A stretch of DNA of 64,000 nt from Xestospongia muta. Taxonomy: Eukaryota; Porifera; Demospongiae; Haplosclerida; Petrosiidae. A model generated the notes under the pieces. The model searched no databases, was not told where the DNA came from, and saw nothing but the letters and a program-made list of their open reading frames with translations. Made by a program: the position numbers and the translations under genes. The DNA is taken from positions 3,164,501 to 3,228,500 of the forward strand of contig OY848929.1 of assembly GCA_963693285.1 (NCBI GenBank), written 5' to 3'. This document shows positions 18,301-32,700 of the stretch, one piece after another (the first letter of the stretch is position 1; each line of letters opens with the position of its first letter).

Positions 18301-21283
18301 TTTTGACACTTAATTTCTAAACTTTCTTAACTTTCAAAAAGGTCTAAACAGTTTCTTTTAGAGTTTTAACCTGTTTAAACTACTTTATCCAAAGATTTCA
18401 GACTCATAAAGTTGCTAAACTCTTTAGATCGGCTTAATAAAGCAGGTTTTAGCCTTAATTTTTAAACTTTCTTAACTTTCAAAAAGGTCTAAACAGTTTC
18501 TTTTAGAGTTTTAACCTGTTTAAACTACTTTATCCAAAGATTTCAGACTGATAAAGTTGCTAAACTCTTTAGATCGGCTTAATAAATCAGGTTTTAGCCT
18601 TAATTTTTAAACTTTCTTAACTTTCAAAAAGGTCTAAACAGTTTATTTTAGAGTTTAACCTATTTAAACTACTTTATCCAAAGATTTAAGACTGATAAAG
18701 TTGCTAAACTCTTTAGATCAGCTAAATAAAGCAATTTTGACACTTAATTTCTAAACTTTCTTAACTTTCAAAAAGGTCTAAACAGTTTATTTTAGAGTTT
18801 TAACCTATTTAAACTACTTTATCCAAAGATTTAAGACTAATAAAGTTGCTAAACTCTTTAGATCAGCTTAATAAAGCAGTTTTGACAGTTAATTTCTAAA
18901 CTTTCTTAACTTTCAAAAAGGTCTAAACAGTTTATTTCAGAGTTTTAACCTATTTAAACTACTTTATCCAAAGATTTAAGACTGATAAAGTTGCTAAACT
19001 CTTTAGATCGGCTTAATAAAGCAATTTTGACACTTAATTTCTAAACTTTCTTAACTTTCAAAAAGGTCTAAACAGTTTATTTTAGAGTTTTAACCTATTT
19101 AAACTACTTTATCCAAAGATTTAAGGCTAATAAAGTTGCTAAACTCTTTAGATCAGCTTAATAAAGCAGTTTTGAAAGTTAATTTCTAAACTTTCTTAAC
19201 TTTCAAAAAGGTCTAAACAGTTTATTTTAGAGTTTTAACCTATTTAAACTACTTTATCCAAAGATTTAAGACTGATAAAGTTGCTAAACTCTTTAGATCG
19301 GCTTAATAAAGCAATTTTGACACTTAATTTCTAAACTTTCTTAACTTTCAAAAAGGTCTAAACAGTTTATTTTAGAGTTTTAACCTATTTAAACTACTTT
19401 ATCCAAAGATTTTTTACTGATAATGTTGATAAAGTCTTTAGATCAGCTAAATAAAGCATTTTTGACCGTTAATTTCTAAACTTTCTTAACTTTCAAAAAG
19501 GTCTAAACAGTTTATTTTAGAGTTTTAACCTATTTAAACTACATTATCCAAAGATTTAAGACTGATAAAGTTGCTAAACTCTTTAGATCAGCTAAATAAA
19601 GCAGTTTTGACACTTAATTTGTAAACTTTCTTAACTTTCAAAAAGGTCTAAACAGTTTATTTTAGAGTTTTAACCTATTTAAACTACTTTATCCAAAGAT
19701 TTAAGACTGATAAAGTTGCTAAACTCTTTAGATCAGCTTAATAAAGCAGTTTTGACACTTAATTTCTAAACTTTCTTAACTTTCAAATAGGTCTAAACAG
19801 TTTATTTTAGAGTTTTAACCTATTTAAACTACTTTATCCAAAGATTTAAGACTGATATAGTTGCTAAACTTTTTAGATCAGCTTAATAAAGCAGTTTTGA
19901 CACTTAATTTCTAAACCTTCTTAACTTTCAAAAAGGTCTAAACAGTTTATTTCAGAGTTTTAACCTATTTAAACTACTTTATCCAAAGATTTAAGACTGA
20001 TAAAGTTGCTAAACTCTTTAGATCAGCTTAATAAAGCAATTTTGACACTTAATTTCTAAACTTTCTTAACTTTCAAAAAGGTCTAAACAGTTTATTTTAG
20101 AGTTTTAACCTATTTAAACTACTTTATCCAAAGATTTAAGACTAATAAAGTTGCTAAACTCTTTAGATCAGCTTAATAAAGCAGTTTTGAAAGTTAATTT
20201 CTAAACTTTCTTAACTTTCAAAAAGGTCTAAACAGTTTATTTTAGAGTTTTAACCTATTTAAACTACTTTATCCAAAGATTTAAGACTGATAAAGTTGCT
20301 AAACTCTTTAGATCGGCTTAATAAAGCAATCTTGACACTTAATTTCTAAACTTTCTTAACTTTCAAAAAGGTCTAAACAGTTTATTTTAGAGTTTTAACC
20401 TATTTAAACTACTTTATCCAAAGATTTAAGACTGATAAAGTTGCTAAACTCTTTAGATCAGCTAAATAAAGCAGTTTTGACACTTAATTTCTAAACTTTC
20501 TTAACTTTCAAAAAGGTCTAAACAGTTTATTTTAGAGTTTTAACCTGTTTAAACTACTTTATCCAAAGATTTAATACTGATAAAGTTGCTAAACTCTTTA
20601 GATCAGCTTAATAAAGCAGTTTTGACACTTAATTTCTAAACTTTCTTAACTTTCAAAAAGGTCTAAACAGTTTATTTTAGAGTTTTAACCTATTTAAACT
20701 ACTTTATCCAAAGATTTAACACTGATAAAGTTGCTAAACTCTTTAGATCAGCTAAATAAAGCAGTTTTGACACTTAATTTCTAAACTTTCTTAACTTTCA
20801 AAAAGGTCTAAACAGTTTATTTTAGAGTTTTAACCTATTTAAACTACTTTATCCAAAGATTTAAGACTGATAAAGTTGCTAAACTCTTTAGATCATCTAA
20901 ATAAAGCAGTTTTGACAGTTAATTTCTAAGCTTTCTTAACTTTCAAAAAGGTCTAAACAGTTTATTTTAGAGTTTTAACCTATTTAAACTACTTTATCCA
21001 AAGATTTAAGACTGATTCTTTAGATCATCTAAATAAAGCAGTTTTGACACTTAATTTCTAAACTTTCTTAACTTTCAAATATGTCTAAACAGTTTCTTTT
21101 AGAGTTTTAACCTGTTTAAACTACTTTATCCAAAGATTTCAGAATAATAAAGTTGCTAAACTCTTTAGATCGGCTTAATAAAGCAGGTTTTAGCCTTCAT
21201 TTTTAAACTTTCTTAACTTTCAAAAAGGTCTAAACAGTTTATTTTAGAGTTTTAACCTATTTAAAAAACTTTATCCAAAGATT

Positions 21284-24200
21284 TAACACCAATAAAGTTG
21301 CTAAACTCTTTAGATCAGCTAAATAAAGCAGTTTTGACAGTTAATTTCTAAACTTTCTTAACTTTCAAAAAGGTCTAAACAGTTTATTTTAGAGTTTTAA
21401 CCTATTTAAACTAATTTATCCAAAGATTTAAGACTGATAAAGTTGCTAAACTCTTTAGATCAGCTAAATAAAGCAATTTTGACACTTAATTTCTAAACTT
21501 TCTTAACTTTCAAAAAGGTCTAAACAGTTTATTTTAGAGTTTTAACCTATTTAAACTACTTTATCCAAAGATTTAAGGCTAATAAAGTTGCTAAACTCTT
21601 TAGATCAGCTTAATAAAGCAGTTTTGAAAGTTAATTTCTAAACTTTCTTAACTTTCAAAAAGGTCTAAACAGTTTATTTTAGAGTTTTAACCTATTTAAA
21701 CTACTTTATCCAAAGATTTAAGACTGATAAAGTTGCTAAACTCTTTAGATCGGCTTAATAAAGCAATCTTGACACTTAATTTCTAAACTTTCTTAACTTT
21801 CAAAAAGGTCTAAACAGTTTATTTTAGAGTTTTAACCTATTTAAACTACTTTATCCAAAGATTTAAGACTGATAAAGTTGCTAAACTCTTTAGATCAGCT
21901 AAATAAAGCAGTTTTGACACTTAATTTCTAAACTTTCTTAACTTTCAAAAAGGTCTAAACAGTTTATTTTAGAGTTTTAACCTGTTTAAACTACTTTATC
22001 CAAAGATTTAAGACTGATAAAGTTGCTAAACTCTTTAGATCGGCTTAATAAAGCAGTTTTTACCCTTAATTTTTAAACTTTCTTAACTTTCAAAAAGGAC
22101 TAAACAGTTTATTTTAGAGGTTTAACCTATTTAAACTACTTTATCCAAAGATTTAAGACTGATAAAGTTGCTAAACTCTTTAGATCAGCTAAATAAAGCA
22201 GTTTTGACACTTAATTTCTAAACTTTCTTAAATTTGAAAAAGGTCTAAACAGTTTATTTTAGAGTTTTAACCTATTTAAACTACTTTATCCAAAGATTTA
22301 AGACTGATAAAGTTGCTAAACTCTTTAGATCAGCTTAATAAAGCAGTTTTGACAGTTAATTTCTAAACTTTCTTAACTTTCAAAAAGGTCTAAACAGTTT
22401 ATTTTAGACTTTTAACCTATTTAAACTACTTTATCCAAAGATTTCAGACTGATAAAGTTGCTAAACTCTTTAGATCGGCTTAATAAAGCAGGTTTTAGCC
22501 TTAATTTTTAAACTTTCTTAACTTTCAAAAAGGTCTAAACAGTTTATTTTAGAGTTTTAACCTATTTAAACTACTTTATCCAAAGATTTAACACTGATAA
22601 AGTTGCTAAACTCTTTAGATCAGCTAAATAAAGCAATTTTGACACTTAATTTCTAAACTTTCTTAACTTTCAAAAAGGTCTAAACAGTTTATTTTAGAGT
22701 TTTAACCTATTTAAACTACTTTATCCAAAGATTTAAGACTAATAAAGTTGCTAAACTCTTTAGATCAGCTTAATAAAGCAGTTTTGACACTTAATTTCTA
22801 AACTTTCTTAACTTTCAAAAAGGTCTAAACAGTTTATTTAAGAGTTTTAACCTATTTAAACTACTTTATCCAAAGATTTAAGACTGATAAAGTTGCTAAA
22901 CTCTTTAGATCGGCTTAATAAAGCAGTTTTGACACTTAATTTCTAAACTTTCTTAACTTTCAAAAAGGCCTGAACAGTTTATTTTAGAGTTTTAACCTAT
23001 TTAAACTACTTTATCCAAAGATTTAACACCAATAAAGTTGCTAAACTCTTTAGATCAGCTAAATAAAGCAGTTTTGACAGTTAATTTCTAAACTTTCTTA
23101 ACTTTCAAAAAGGTCTAAACAGTTTATTTAAGAGTTTTAACCTATTTAAACTACTTTATCCAAAGATTTAAGACTGATAAAGTTGCTAAACTCTTTAGAT
23201 CAGCTAAATAAAGCAATTTTGACACTTAATTTCTAAACTTTCTTAACTTTCAAAAAGGTCTAAACAGTTTATTTTAGAGTTTTAACCTATTTAAACTACT
23301 TTATCCAAAGATTTAAGGCTAATAAAGTTGCTAAACTCTTTAGATCAGCTTAATAAAGCAGTTTTGAAAGTTAATTTCTAAACTTTCTTAACTTTCAAAA
23401 AGGTCTAAACAGTTTATTTTAGAGTTTTAACCTATTTAAACTACTTTATCCAAAGATTTAAGACTGATAAAGTTGCTAAACTCTTTAGATCGGCTTAATA
23501 AAGCAATCTTGACACTTAATTTCTAAACTTTCTTAACTTTCAAAAAGGTCTAAACAGTTTATTTTAGAGTTTTAACCTATTTAAACTACTTTATCCAAAG
23601 ATTTAAGACTGATAAAGTTGCTAAACTCTTTAGATCAGCTAAATAAAGCAGTTTTGACACTTAATTTCTAAACTTTCTTAACTTTCAAAAAGGTCTAAAC
23701 AGTTTATTTTAGAGTTTTAACCTGTTTAAACTACTTTATCCAAAGATTTAAGACTGATAATTTGCTAAACTCTTTAGATCGGCTTAATAAAGCAGTTTTT
23801 ACCCTTAATTTTTAAACTTTCTTAACTTTCAAAAAGGACTAAACAGTTTATTTTAGAGGTTTAACCTATTTAAACTACTTTATCCAAAGATTTAAGACTG
23901 ATAAAGTTGCTAAACTCTTTAGATCAGCTAAATAAAGCAGTTTTGACACTTAATTTCTAAACTTTCTTAACTTTGAAAAAGGTCTAAACAGTTTATTTTA
24001 GAGTTTTAACCTATTTAAACTACTTTATCCAAAGATTTAAGACTGATAAAGTTGCTAAACTCTTTAGATCAGCTAAATAAAGCAATTTTGACACTTAATT
24101 TCTAAACTTTCTTAACTTTCAAAAAGGTCTAAACAGTTTATTTTAGAGTTTTAACCTATTTAAACTACTTTATCCAAAGATTTAAGACTAATAAAGTTGC

Positions 24201-24760
24201 TAAACTCTTTAGATCAGCTTAACAAAGCAGTTTTGACAGTTAATTTCTAAACTTTCTTAACTTTCAAAAAGGTCTAAACAGTTTATTTTAGAGTTTTAAC
24301 CTATTTAAACTACTTTATCCAAAGATTTCAGACTGATAAAGTTGCTAAACTCTTTAGATCGGCTTAATAAAGCAGGATTTAGCCTTAATTTTTAAACTTT
24401 CTTAACTTTCAAAAAGGTCTAAACAGTTTATTTTAGAGTTTTAACCTATTTAAACTACTTTATCCAAAGATTTAAGACTTATAAAGTTGCTAAACTCTTT
24501 AGATCAGCTAAATAAAGCAATTTTGACACTTAATTTCTAAACTTTCTTAACTTTCAAAAAGGTCTAAACAGTTTATTTTAGAGTTTTAACCTATTTAAAC
24601 TACTTTATCCAAAGATTTAAGACTAATAAAGTTGCTAAACTCTTTAGATCAGCTTAATAAAGCAGTTTTGACACTTAATTTCTAAACTTTCTTAACTTTC
24701 AAAAAGGTCTAAACAGTTTATTTAAGAGTTTTAACCTATTTAAACTACTTTATCCAAAGA
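21284..24760 (+). repeat. Higher-order repeat of 12 monomers (about 1,740 bp) in the A arm
   Basis: Variant-bearing monomers recur at a fixed distance of 1,740 bp, exactly 12 x 145: taacaccaataaag at 21284 and 23024, aaggctaataaag at 21575 and 23315, and gcaatcttgacac at about 21754 and 23494. This is a classical higher-order repeat produced by unequal exchange. At least two copies are visible. Confidence 0.75.
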
Positions 24761-26825
24761 TTTAAGACTGATAAAGTTGCTAAACTCTTTAGATCGGCTT
24801 AATAAAGCAATTTTGACACTTAATTTCTAAACTTTCTTAAGTTTCAAAAAGGTCTAAACAGTTTATTTTAGAGTTTTAACCTATTTAAACTACTTTATCC
24901 AAAGATTTAAGACTGATAAAGTTGCTAAACTCTTTAGATCAGCTAAATAAAGCAGTTTTGAGACTTAATTTCTAAACTTTCTTAACTTTCAAAAAGGTCT
25001 AAACAGTTTATTTTAGAGTTTTAACCTGTTTAAACTACTTTATCCAAAGATTTCAGACTGATAAAGTTGCTATACTCTTTAGATCGGCTTAATAAAGCAG
25101 TTTTTACCATTAATTTTTAAACTTTCTTAACTTTCAAAAAGGTCTAAACAGTTTATTTTAGAGTTTTAACCTATTTAAACTACTTTATCCAAAGATTTAA
25201 GACTGATAAAGTTGCTAAACTCTTTAGATCAGCTAAATAAAGCAGTTTTGACACTTAATTTCTAAACTTTCTTAACTTTCAAAAAGGTCTAAACAGTTTA
25301 TTTTAGAGTTTTAACCTATTTAAACTACTTTATCCAAAGATTTAAGACTGATAAAGTTGCTAAACTCTTTAGATCAGCTAAACAAAGCAATTTTGACACT
25401 TAATTTCTAAACTTTCTTAACTTTCAAAAAGGTCTAAACAGTTTATTTTAGAGTTTTAACCTATTTAAACTACTTTATCCAAAGATTTAAGACTGATAAA
25501 GTTGCTGAACTCTTTAGATCAGCTTAATAAAGCAGTTTTGACAGTTCATTTCTAAACTTTCTTAACTTTCAAAAAGGTCTAAACAGTTTATTTTAGAGTT
25601 TTAACCTATTTAAACTACTTTATCCAAAGATTTAAGGCTGATAAAGTTGCTAAACTCTTTAGATCAGCTAAATAAAGCAGTTTTGACACTTAATTTCTAA
25701 ACTTTCTTAACTTTCAAAAAGGTCTAAACAGTTTATTTTATAGTTTTAACCTATTTAAATTTCTTTATCCAAAGATTTAAGACTGATAAAGTTGCTAAAC
25801 TCTTTAGATCAGCTTAATAAAGCAGTTTTGACACTTAATTTCTAAACTTTCTTAACTTTCAAAAAGGTCTAAACATTTTATTTTAGAGTTTAAAGCAAAT
25901 TTATCAGTCTTAAATCTATGGATAAAGTCGTTTAAATAGGTTAAAACTCTGATATAAACTGTTTAGACCATTTTCAAAGTTAAGAAAGTTTAGAAATTAA
26001 GTGTCAAAACTGTTTCATTAAGCTGATCTAAAGAGTTTAGTAACTTTATCAGTCTTAAATCTTTGGATAAAGTAGTTTAAATAGGTTAAAACTCTAAAAT
26101 AAACTGTTTAGACCTTTTTGAAAGTTAAGAAAGTTTAGAAATTATATGTCAAAACTGCTTTATTAAGCTGATCTAAAGAGTTTAGCAACTTTATCAGTCT
26201 TAAATCTTTGGATAAAGTAGTTTAAATAGGTTAAAACTCTAAAATAAACTGTTTAGATCTTTTTGAAAGTTAAGAAAGTTTAGAAATTAACTGTCAAATC
26301 TGCTTATTAAGCTGATCTACAGAGTTTAGCAACTTTATCAGTCTTAAATCTTTGGATAAAGTAGTTTAAATAGGTTAAAACTCTAAAATAAACTGTTTAG
26401 ACCTTTTTGAAAGTTAAGAAAGTTTAGAAATTAACTGTCAAACCTGCTTTATTAAGCTGATCTAAAGAGTTTAGCGACTTTATCAGTCTTAAATCTTTGG
26501 ATAAAGTAGTTTAACTAGGTTAAAACTCTAAAATAAACTGTTTAGACCTTTTTGAAAGTTAAGAAAGTTTAGAAATTAAGTGTCAAAACTGCTTTATTAA
26601 GCTGATCTAAAGAGTTTAGCGACTTTATCAGTCTTAAATCTTTGGATAAAATAGTTTAAATAGGTTAAAACTCTGAAATAAACTTTTTAGACCTTTTTGA
26701 AAGTTAAGAAAGTTTAGAAATTAACTGTCAAAACTGCTTTATTTAGCTGATCTAAAGAGTTTAGCAACTTTATCAGTCTTAAATCTTTGGATAAAGTAGT
26801 TTAAATAGGTTAAGACTCTAAAATA

Positions 26826-29700
26826 AACCGTTTAGACCTTTTTGAAAGTTAAGAAAGTTTAGAAATTAACTGTCAAAACTGCTTTATTAAGCTGATCTAA
26901 AGAGTTTAGCAACTTTATCAGTCTTAAATGTTTGGATAAAGTAGTTTAAATAGGTTAAAACTCTAAAATAAACTGTTTAGACCTTTTTCAAAGTTAAGAA
27001 AGTTTAGAAATTAAGTGTCAAAACTGCTTTATTAAGCATATCTAAAGAGTTTAGCAACTTTATCAGTCTTAAATCTTTGGATAAAGTAGTTTAAATAGGT
27101 TAAAACTCTAAAATAAACTGTTTAGACCTTTTTGAAAGTTAAGAAAGTTTAGAAATTAAGTGTCAAAACTGCTTTATTAAGCTGATCTAAAGAGTTTAGC
27201 AACTTTATCAGTCTTAAATCTTTGGATAAAGTAGTTTAAATAGGTTAAAACTCTAAAATAAACTGTTTAGACCTTTTTGAAAGTTAAGAAAGTTAGAAAT
27301 TAACTGTCAAAACTTCTTTATTTAGCTGATCTAAAGAGTTTAGCAACTTTATCAGTCTTAAATCTTTGGATAAAGTAGTTTAAATAGGTTAAAACTCTAA
27401 AATAAACTGTTTAGACCTTCTTGAAAGTTAAGAAAGTTAGAAATTAAGTGTCAAAACTGCTTTATTTAGCTGATCTAAAGAGTTTAGCAACTTTATCAGT
27501 CTTAAATCTTTGGATAAAGTAGTTTAAATAGGTTAAAACTCTAAAATAAACTGTTTAGACCTTTTTGAAAGTTAAGAAAGTTTAGAAATTAAGTGTCAAA
27601 ACTGCTTTATTAAGCTTATCTAAAGAGTTTAGCAACTTTATCAGTCTTAAATCTTTGGATAAAGTAGTTTAAATAGGTTAAAACTCTAAAATAAACTGTT
27701 TAGACCTTCTTGAAAGTTAAGAAAGTTAGAAATTAAGTGTCAAAACTGCTTTATTTAGCTGATCTAAAGAGTTTAGCAACTTTATCAGTCTTAAATCTTT
27801 GGATAAAGTAGTTTAAATAGGTTAAAACTCTAAAATAAACTGTTTAGACCTTTTTGAAAGTTAAGAAAGTTAGAAATTAAGTGTCAAAACTGCTTTATTT
27901 AGCTGATCTAAAGAGTTTAGCAACTTTATCAGTCTTAAATCTTTGGATAAAGTAGTTTAAATAGGTTAAAACTCAAATAAACTGTTTAGACCTTTTTGAA
28001 AGTTAAGAAAGTTTAGAAATTAACTGTCAAAACTGCTTTATTTAGCTGATCTAAAGAGTTTAGCAACTTTATCAGTCTTAAATCTTTGGATAAAGTAGTT
28101 TAAATAGGTTAAAACTCTGAAATAAACTTTTTAGACCTTTTTGAAAGTTAAGAAAGTTTAGAAATTAACTGTCAAAACTGCTTTATTTAGCTGATCTAAA
28201 GAGTTTAGCAACTTTATCAGTCTTAAATCTTTGGATAAAGTAGTTTAAATAGGTTAAGACTCTAAAATAAACCGTTTAGACCTTTTTGAAAGTTAAGAAA
28301 GTTTAGAAATTAACTTTCAAAACTGCTTTATTAAGCTGATCTAAAGAGTTTAGCAACTTTATCAGTCTTAAATGTTTGGATAAAGTAGTTTAAATAGGTT
28401 AAAACTCTAAAATAAACTGTTTAGACCTTTTTGAAAGTTAAGAAAGTTTAGAAATTAAGTGTCAAAACTGCTTTATTAAGCATATCTAAAGAGTTTAGCA
28501 ACTTTATCAGTCTTAAATCTTTGGATAAAGTAGTTTAAATAGGTTAAAACTCTAAAATAAACTGTTTAGACCTTTTTGAAAGTTAAGAAAGTTTAGAAAT
28601 TAACTGTCAAAACTGCTTTATTTAGCTGATCTAAAGAGTTTAGCAACTTTATCAGTCTTAAATCTTTGGATAAAGTAGTTTAAATAGGTTAAAACTCTAA
28701 AATAAACTGTTTAGACCTTTTTGAAAGTTAAGAAAGTTTAGAAATTAACTGTCAAAACTGCTTTATTAAGCTGATCTAAAGAGTTTAGCAACTTTATCAG
28801 TCTTAAATCTTTGGATAAAGTAGTTTAAATAGGTTAAAACTCTGAAATAAACTGTTTAGACCTTTTTGAAAGTTAAGAAAGTTTTGAAATTAAAAGTCAA
28901 AACTGCTTCATTTAGCTGATCGAAAGAGTTTAGCAACTTTATTGGTCTTAAATCTTTGGATAAAGTAGTTTAAATAGGTTAAAACTCTAAAATAAACTGT
29001 TTAGACTTTTTTGAAAGTTAAGAAAGTTTAGAAATTAAGTGTCAAAACTGCTTTATTAAGCTTATCTAAAGAGTTTAGCAACTTTATCAGTCTTAAATCT
29101 TTGGATAAAGTAGTTTAAATAGGTTAAAACTCTAAAATAAACTGTTTAGACCTTTTTGAAAGTTAAGAAAGTTTAGAAATTAACTGTCAAAACTGCTTTA
29201 TTAAGCTGATCTAAAGAGTTCAGCAACTTTATCAGTCTTAAATCTTTGGATAAAGTAGTTTAAATAGGTTAAAACTCTAAAATAAACTGTTTAGACCTTT
29301 TTCAAAGTTAAGAAAGTTTAGAAATTAACTATCAAAAATGGTTTATTTGGCTGATCTAAAGAGTTTAGCAACTTTATCAGTCTTAAATCTTTAGATAAAG
29401 TAGTTTAAATAGGTTAAAACTCTAAAATAAACTGTTTAGACCTTTTTTAAAGTTAAGAAAGTTTAGAAATTAACTGTCAAAACTGCTTTATTTAGCTGAC
29501 CTAAAGAGTTTAGCAACTTTATCAGTTTTAAATCTTTGGATAATGTAGTTTAAATAGGTTAAAACTCTAAAATAAACTGTTTAGACCTTTTTGAAAGTTA
29601 AGAAAGTTTAGAAATTAAATTTCAAAATTGCTTTATTAAGCTGATCTAAAGAGTTTAGCAACTTTATCAGTCTTAAATCTTTGGATAAAGTAGTTTAAAT
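26826..29700 (-). repeat. Higher-order repeat of about 10 monomers (1,444 bp) in the B arm
   Basis: The consecutive variants aaaccgtttag, aatgtttggataaag and aagcatatctaaag recur with a shift of 1,444 bp (26826 and 28270; 26929 and 28373), ten monomers less 6 bp of indels. The same group returns near 32,620 and 35,653, so it has been copied several times. Confidence 0.65.
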
Positions 29701-32700
29701 AGGTTAAAACTCTAAAATAAACTGTTTAGACCTTTTTGAAAGTTAAGAAAGTTTAGAAATTAACTATCAAAACTGCTTTATTTAGCTGATCTAAAGAGTT
29801 TAGCAACTTTATCAGTCTTAAATCTTTGGATAAAGTAGTTTAAATAGGTTAAAACTCTAAAATAAACTGTTTACGCCTTTTTGAAAGTTAAGAAAGTTTA
29901 GAAATTAACTGTCAATAATGCTTTATTTGGATGATCTAAAGAGTTTAGCAACTTTATCAGTCTTAAATCTTTGGATAAAGTAGTTTAAATAGGTTAAAAC
30001 TCTAAAATAAACTGTTTAGGCCTTTTTGAAAGTTAAGAAAGTTTAGAAATTAACTGTCAAAAATGCTTTATTTGGCTGATCTAAAGAGTTTAGCAACTTT
30101 ATCAGTCTTAAATCTTTCGATAAAGTAGGTTAAATAGGTTAAAACTCTAAAATAAACTGTTTAGACTTTTTTGAAAGTTAAGAAAGTTTAGAAATTAAGT
30201 GTCAAAACTGCTTTATTAAGCTGATCTAAAGAGTTTAGCGACTTTATCAGTCTTAAATCTTTGGATAAAGTAGTTTAAATAGGTTAAAACTCTAAAATAA
30301 ACTGTTTAGACCTTTTTGAAAGTTAAGAAAGTTTAGAAATTAAGTGTCAAAACTGCTTTATTAAGCTGATCTAATGAGTTTAGCGACTTTATCAGTCTTA
30401 AATCTTTGGATAAAATAGTTTAAATAGGTTAAAACTCTGAAATAAACTTTTTAGACCTTTTTGAAAGTTAAGAAAGTTTAGAAATTAAGTGTCAAAACTG
30501 CTTTATTTAGCTGATCTAAAGAGTTTAGCAACTTTATCAGTCTTACATCTTTCGATAAAGTAGTTTAAATAGGTTAAGACTCTAAAATAAACCGTTTAGA
30601 CCTTTTTGAAAGTTAAGAAAGTTAGAAATTAACTGTCAAAACTGCTTTATTAAGCTGATCTAAAGAGTTTAGCAACTTTATCAGTCTTAAATCTTTGGAT
30701 AAAGTAGTTTAAATAGGTTAAAACTCTAAAATAAACTGTTTAGACCTTTTTGAAAGTTAAGAAAGTTTAGAAATTAAGTGTCAAAACTGCTTTATTTAGC
30801 TAATCTAAAGAGTTTAGCAACTTTATCAGTCTTAAATCTTTGGATAAAGTAGTTTAAATAGGTTAAAACTCTAAAATAAACTGTTTAGACCTTTTTGAAA
30901 GTTAAGAAAGTTTAGAAATTAACTGTCAAAACTGCTTTATTTAGCTGATCTAAAGAGTTTAGCAACTTTATCAGTCTTAAATCTTTGGATAAAGTAGTTT
31001 AAATAGGTTAAAACTCTAAAATAAACTGTTTAGACCTTTTTGAAAGTTAAGAAAGTTTAGAAATTAACTTTCAAAACTGCTTTATTAAGCTGATCTAAAG
31101 AGTTTAGCAACTTTATCAGTCTTAAATCTTTGGATAAAGTAGTTTAAATAGGTTAAAACTCTAAAATAAACTGTTTAGACCTTTTTGAAAGTTAAGAAAG
31201 TTTAGAAATCAAAAGTCAAAACTGCTTTATTTAGCTGATCGAAAGAGTTTAGCAACTTTATCAGGCTTAAATCTTTGGATAAAGTAGTTTAAATAGGTTA
31301 AAACTCTAAAATAAACTGTTTAGACCTTTTTGAAAGTTAAGAAAGTTTAGAAATTAACTGTCAAAACTGCTTTATTTAGCTGATCTAAAGAGTTTAGCAA
31401 CTTTATCAGTCTTAAATCTTTGGATAAAGTAGTTTAAATAGGTTAAAACTCTAAAATAAACTGTTTAGACCTTTTTGAAAGTTAAGAAAGTTTAGAAATT
31501 AAGTGTCAAAACTGCTTTATTAAGCTGATCTAAAGAGTTTAGCAACTTTATCAGTCTTAAATCTTTGGATAAAGTAGTTTAAATAGGTTAAAACTCTAAA
31601 ATAAACTGTTTAGACCTTTTTGAAAGTTAAGAAAGTTTAGAAATTAACTGTCAAAACTGCTTTATTTAGCTGATCTAAAGAGTTTAGCAACTTTATCAGT
31701 CTTAAATCTTTGGATAAAATACTTTAAATAGGTTAAAACTCTAAAATAAACTGTTTAGACCTTTTTGAAAGTTAAGAAAGTTTAGAAATTAACTGTCAAA
31801 ACTGCTTTATTTAGCTGATCTAAAGAGTTTAGCAACTTTATTAGTCTTAAATCTTTGGATAAAGTAGTTTAAATAGGTTAAAACTCTGAAATAAACTGTT
31901 TAGACCTTTTTGAAAGTTAAGAAAGTTTAGAAATTAAGTGTCAAAACTGCTTTATTAAGCTGATCTAAAGAGTTTAGCAACTTTATCAGTCTTAAATCTT
32001 TGGATAAAGTAGTTTAAATAGGTTAAAACTCTAAAATAAACTGTTTAGACCTTTTTCAAAGTTAAGAAAGTTTAGAAATTAACTGTCAAAACTACTTTAT
32101 TTAGCTGATCTAAAGAGTTTATCAACTTTATCAGTCTTAAATCTTTGGATAAAGTAGTTTAAATAGGTTAAAACTCTAAAATAAACTGTTTAGGCCTTTT
32201 TGAAAGTTAAGAAAGTTTAGAAATTAACTGTCAAAACTGCTTTATTTAGCTGATCTAAAGAGTTTAGCAACTTTATCAGTCTTAAATCTTTGGATAAAGT
32301 AGTTTAAATAGGTTAAAACTCTAAAATAAACTGTTTAGACCTTTTTGAAAGTTAAGAAAGTTTAGAAATTAACTGTCAAAACTGCTTTATTTAGCGGATC
32401 TAAAGAGTTTAGCAACTTTATCAGTCTTAAATCTTTGGATAAAGTAGTTTAAATAGGTTAAAACTCTGAAATAAACTTTTTAGACCTTTTAGAAAGTTAA
32501 GAAAGTTTAGAAATTAAGTGTCAAAACTGTTTTATTTAGCTGATCTAAAGAGTTTAGCAACTTTATCAGTCTTAAATCTTTCGATAAAGTAGTTTAAATA
32601 GGTTAAGACTCTAAAATAAACCGTTTAGACCTTTTTGAAAGTTAAGAAAGTTTAGAAATTAACTGTCAAAACTGCTTTATTAAGCTGATCTAAAGAGTTT

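Larger units (their letters stand above)
11767..25890 (+). repeat. 145-bp satellite, long A arm, copy 1
   Basis: About 97 head-to-tail monomers. The period is 145 bp (for example gataaagttg at 15241 and 15386). The left part (to about 15 kb) holds more diverged monomers; the right part is homogeneous and built of multi-monomer blocks. A 13-bp-deleted monomer (gattctttag) serves as a marker at 16691, 18273 and 21014. Every monomer contains AATAAA on both strands. No frame above about 60 codons exists. Confidence 0.96.
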
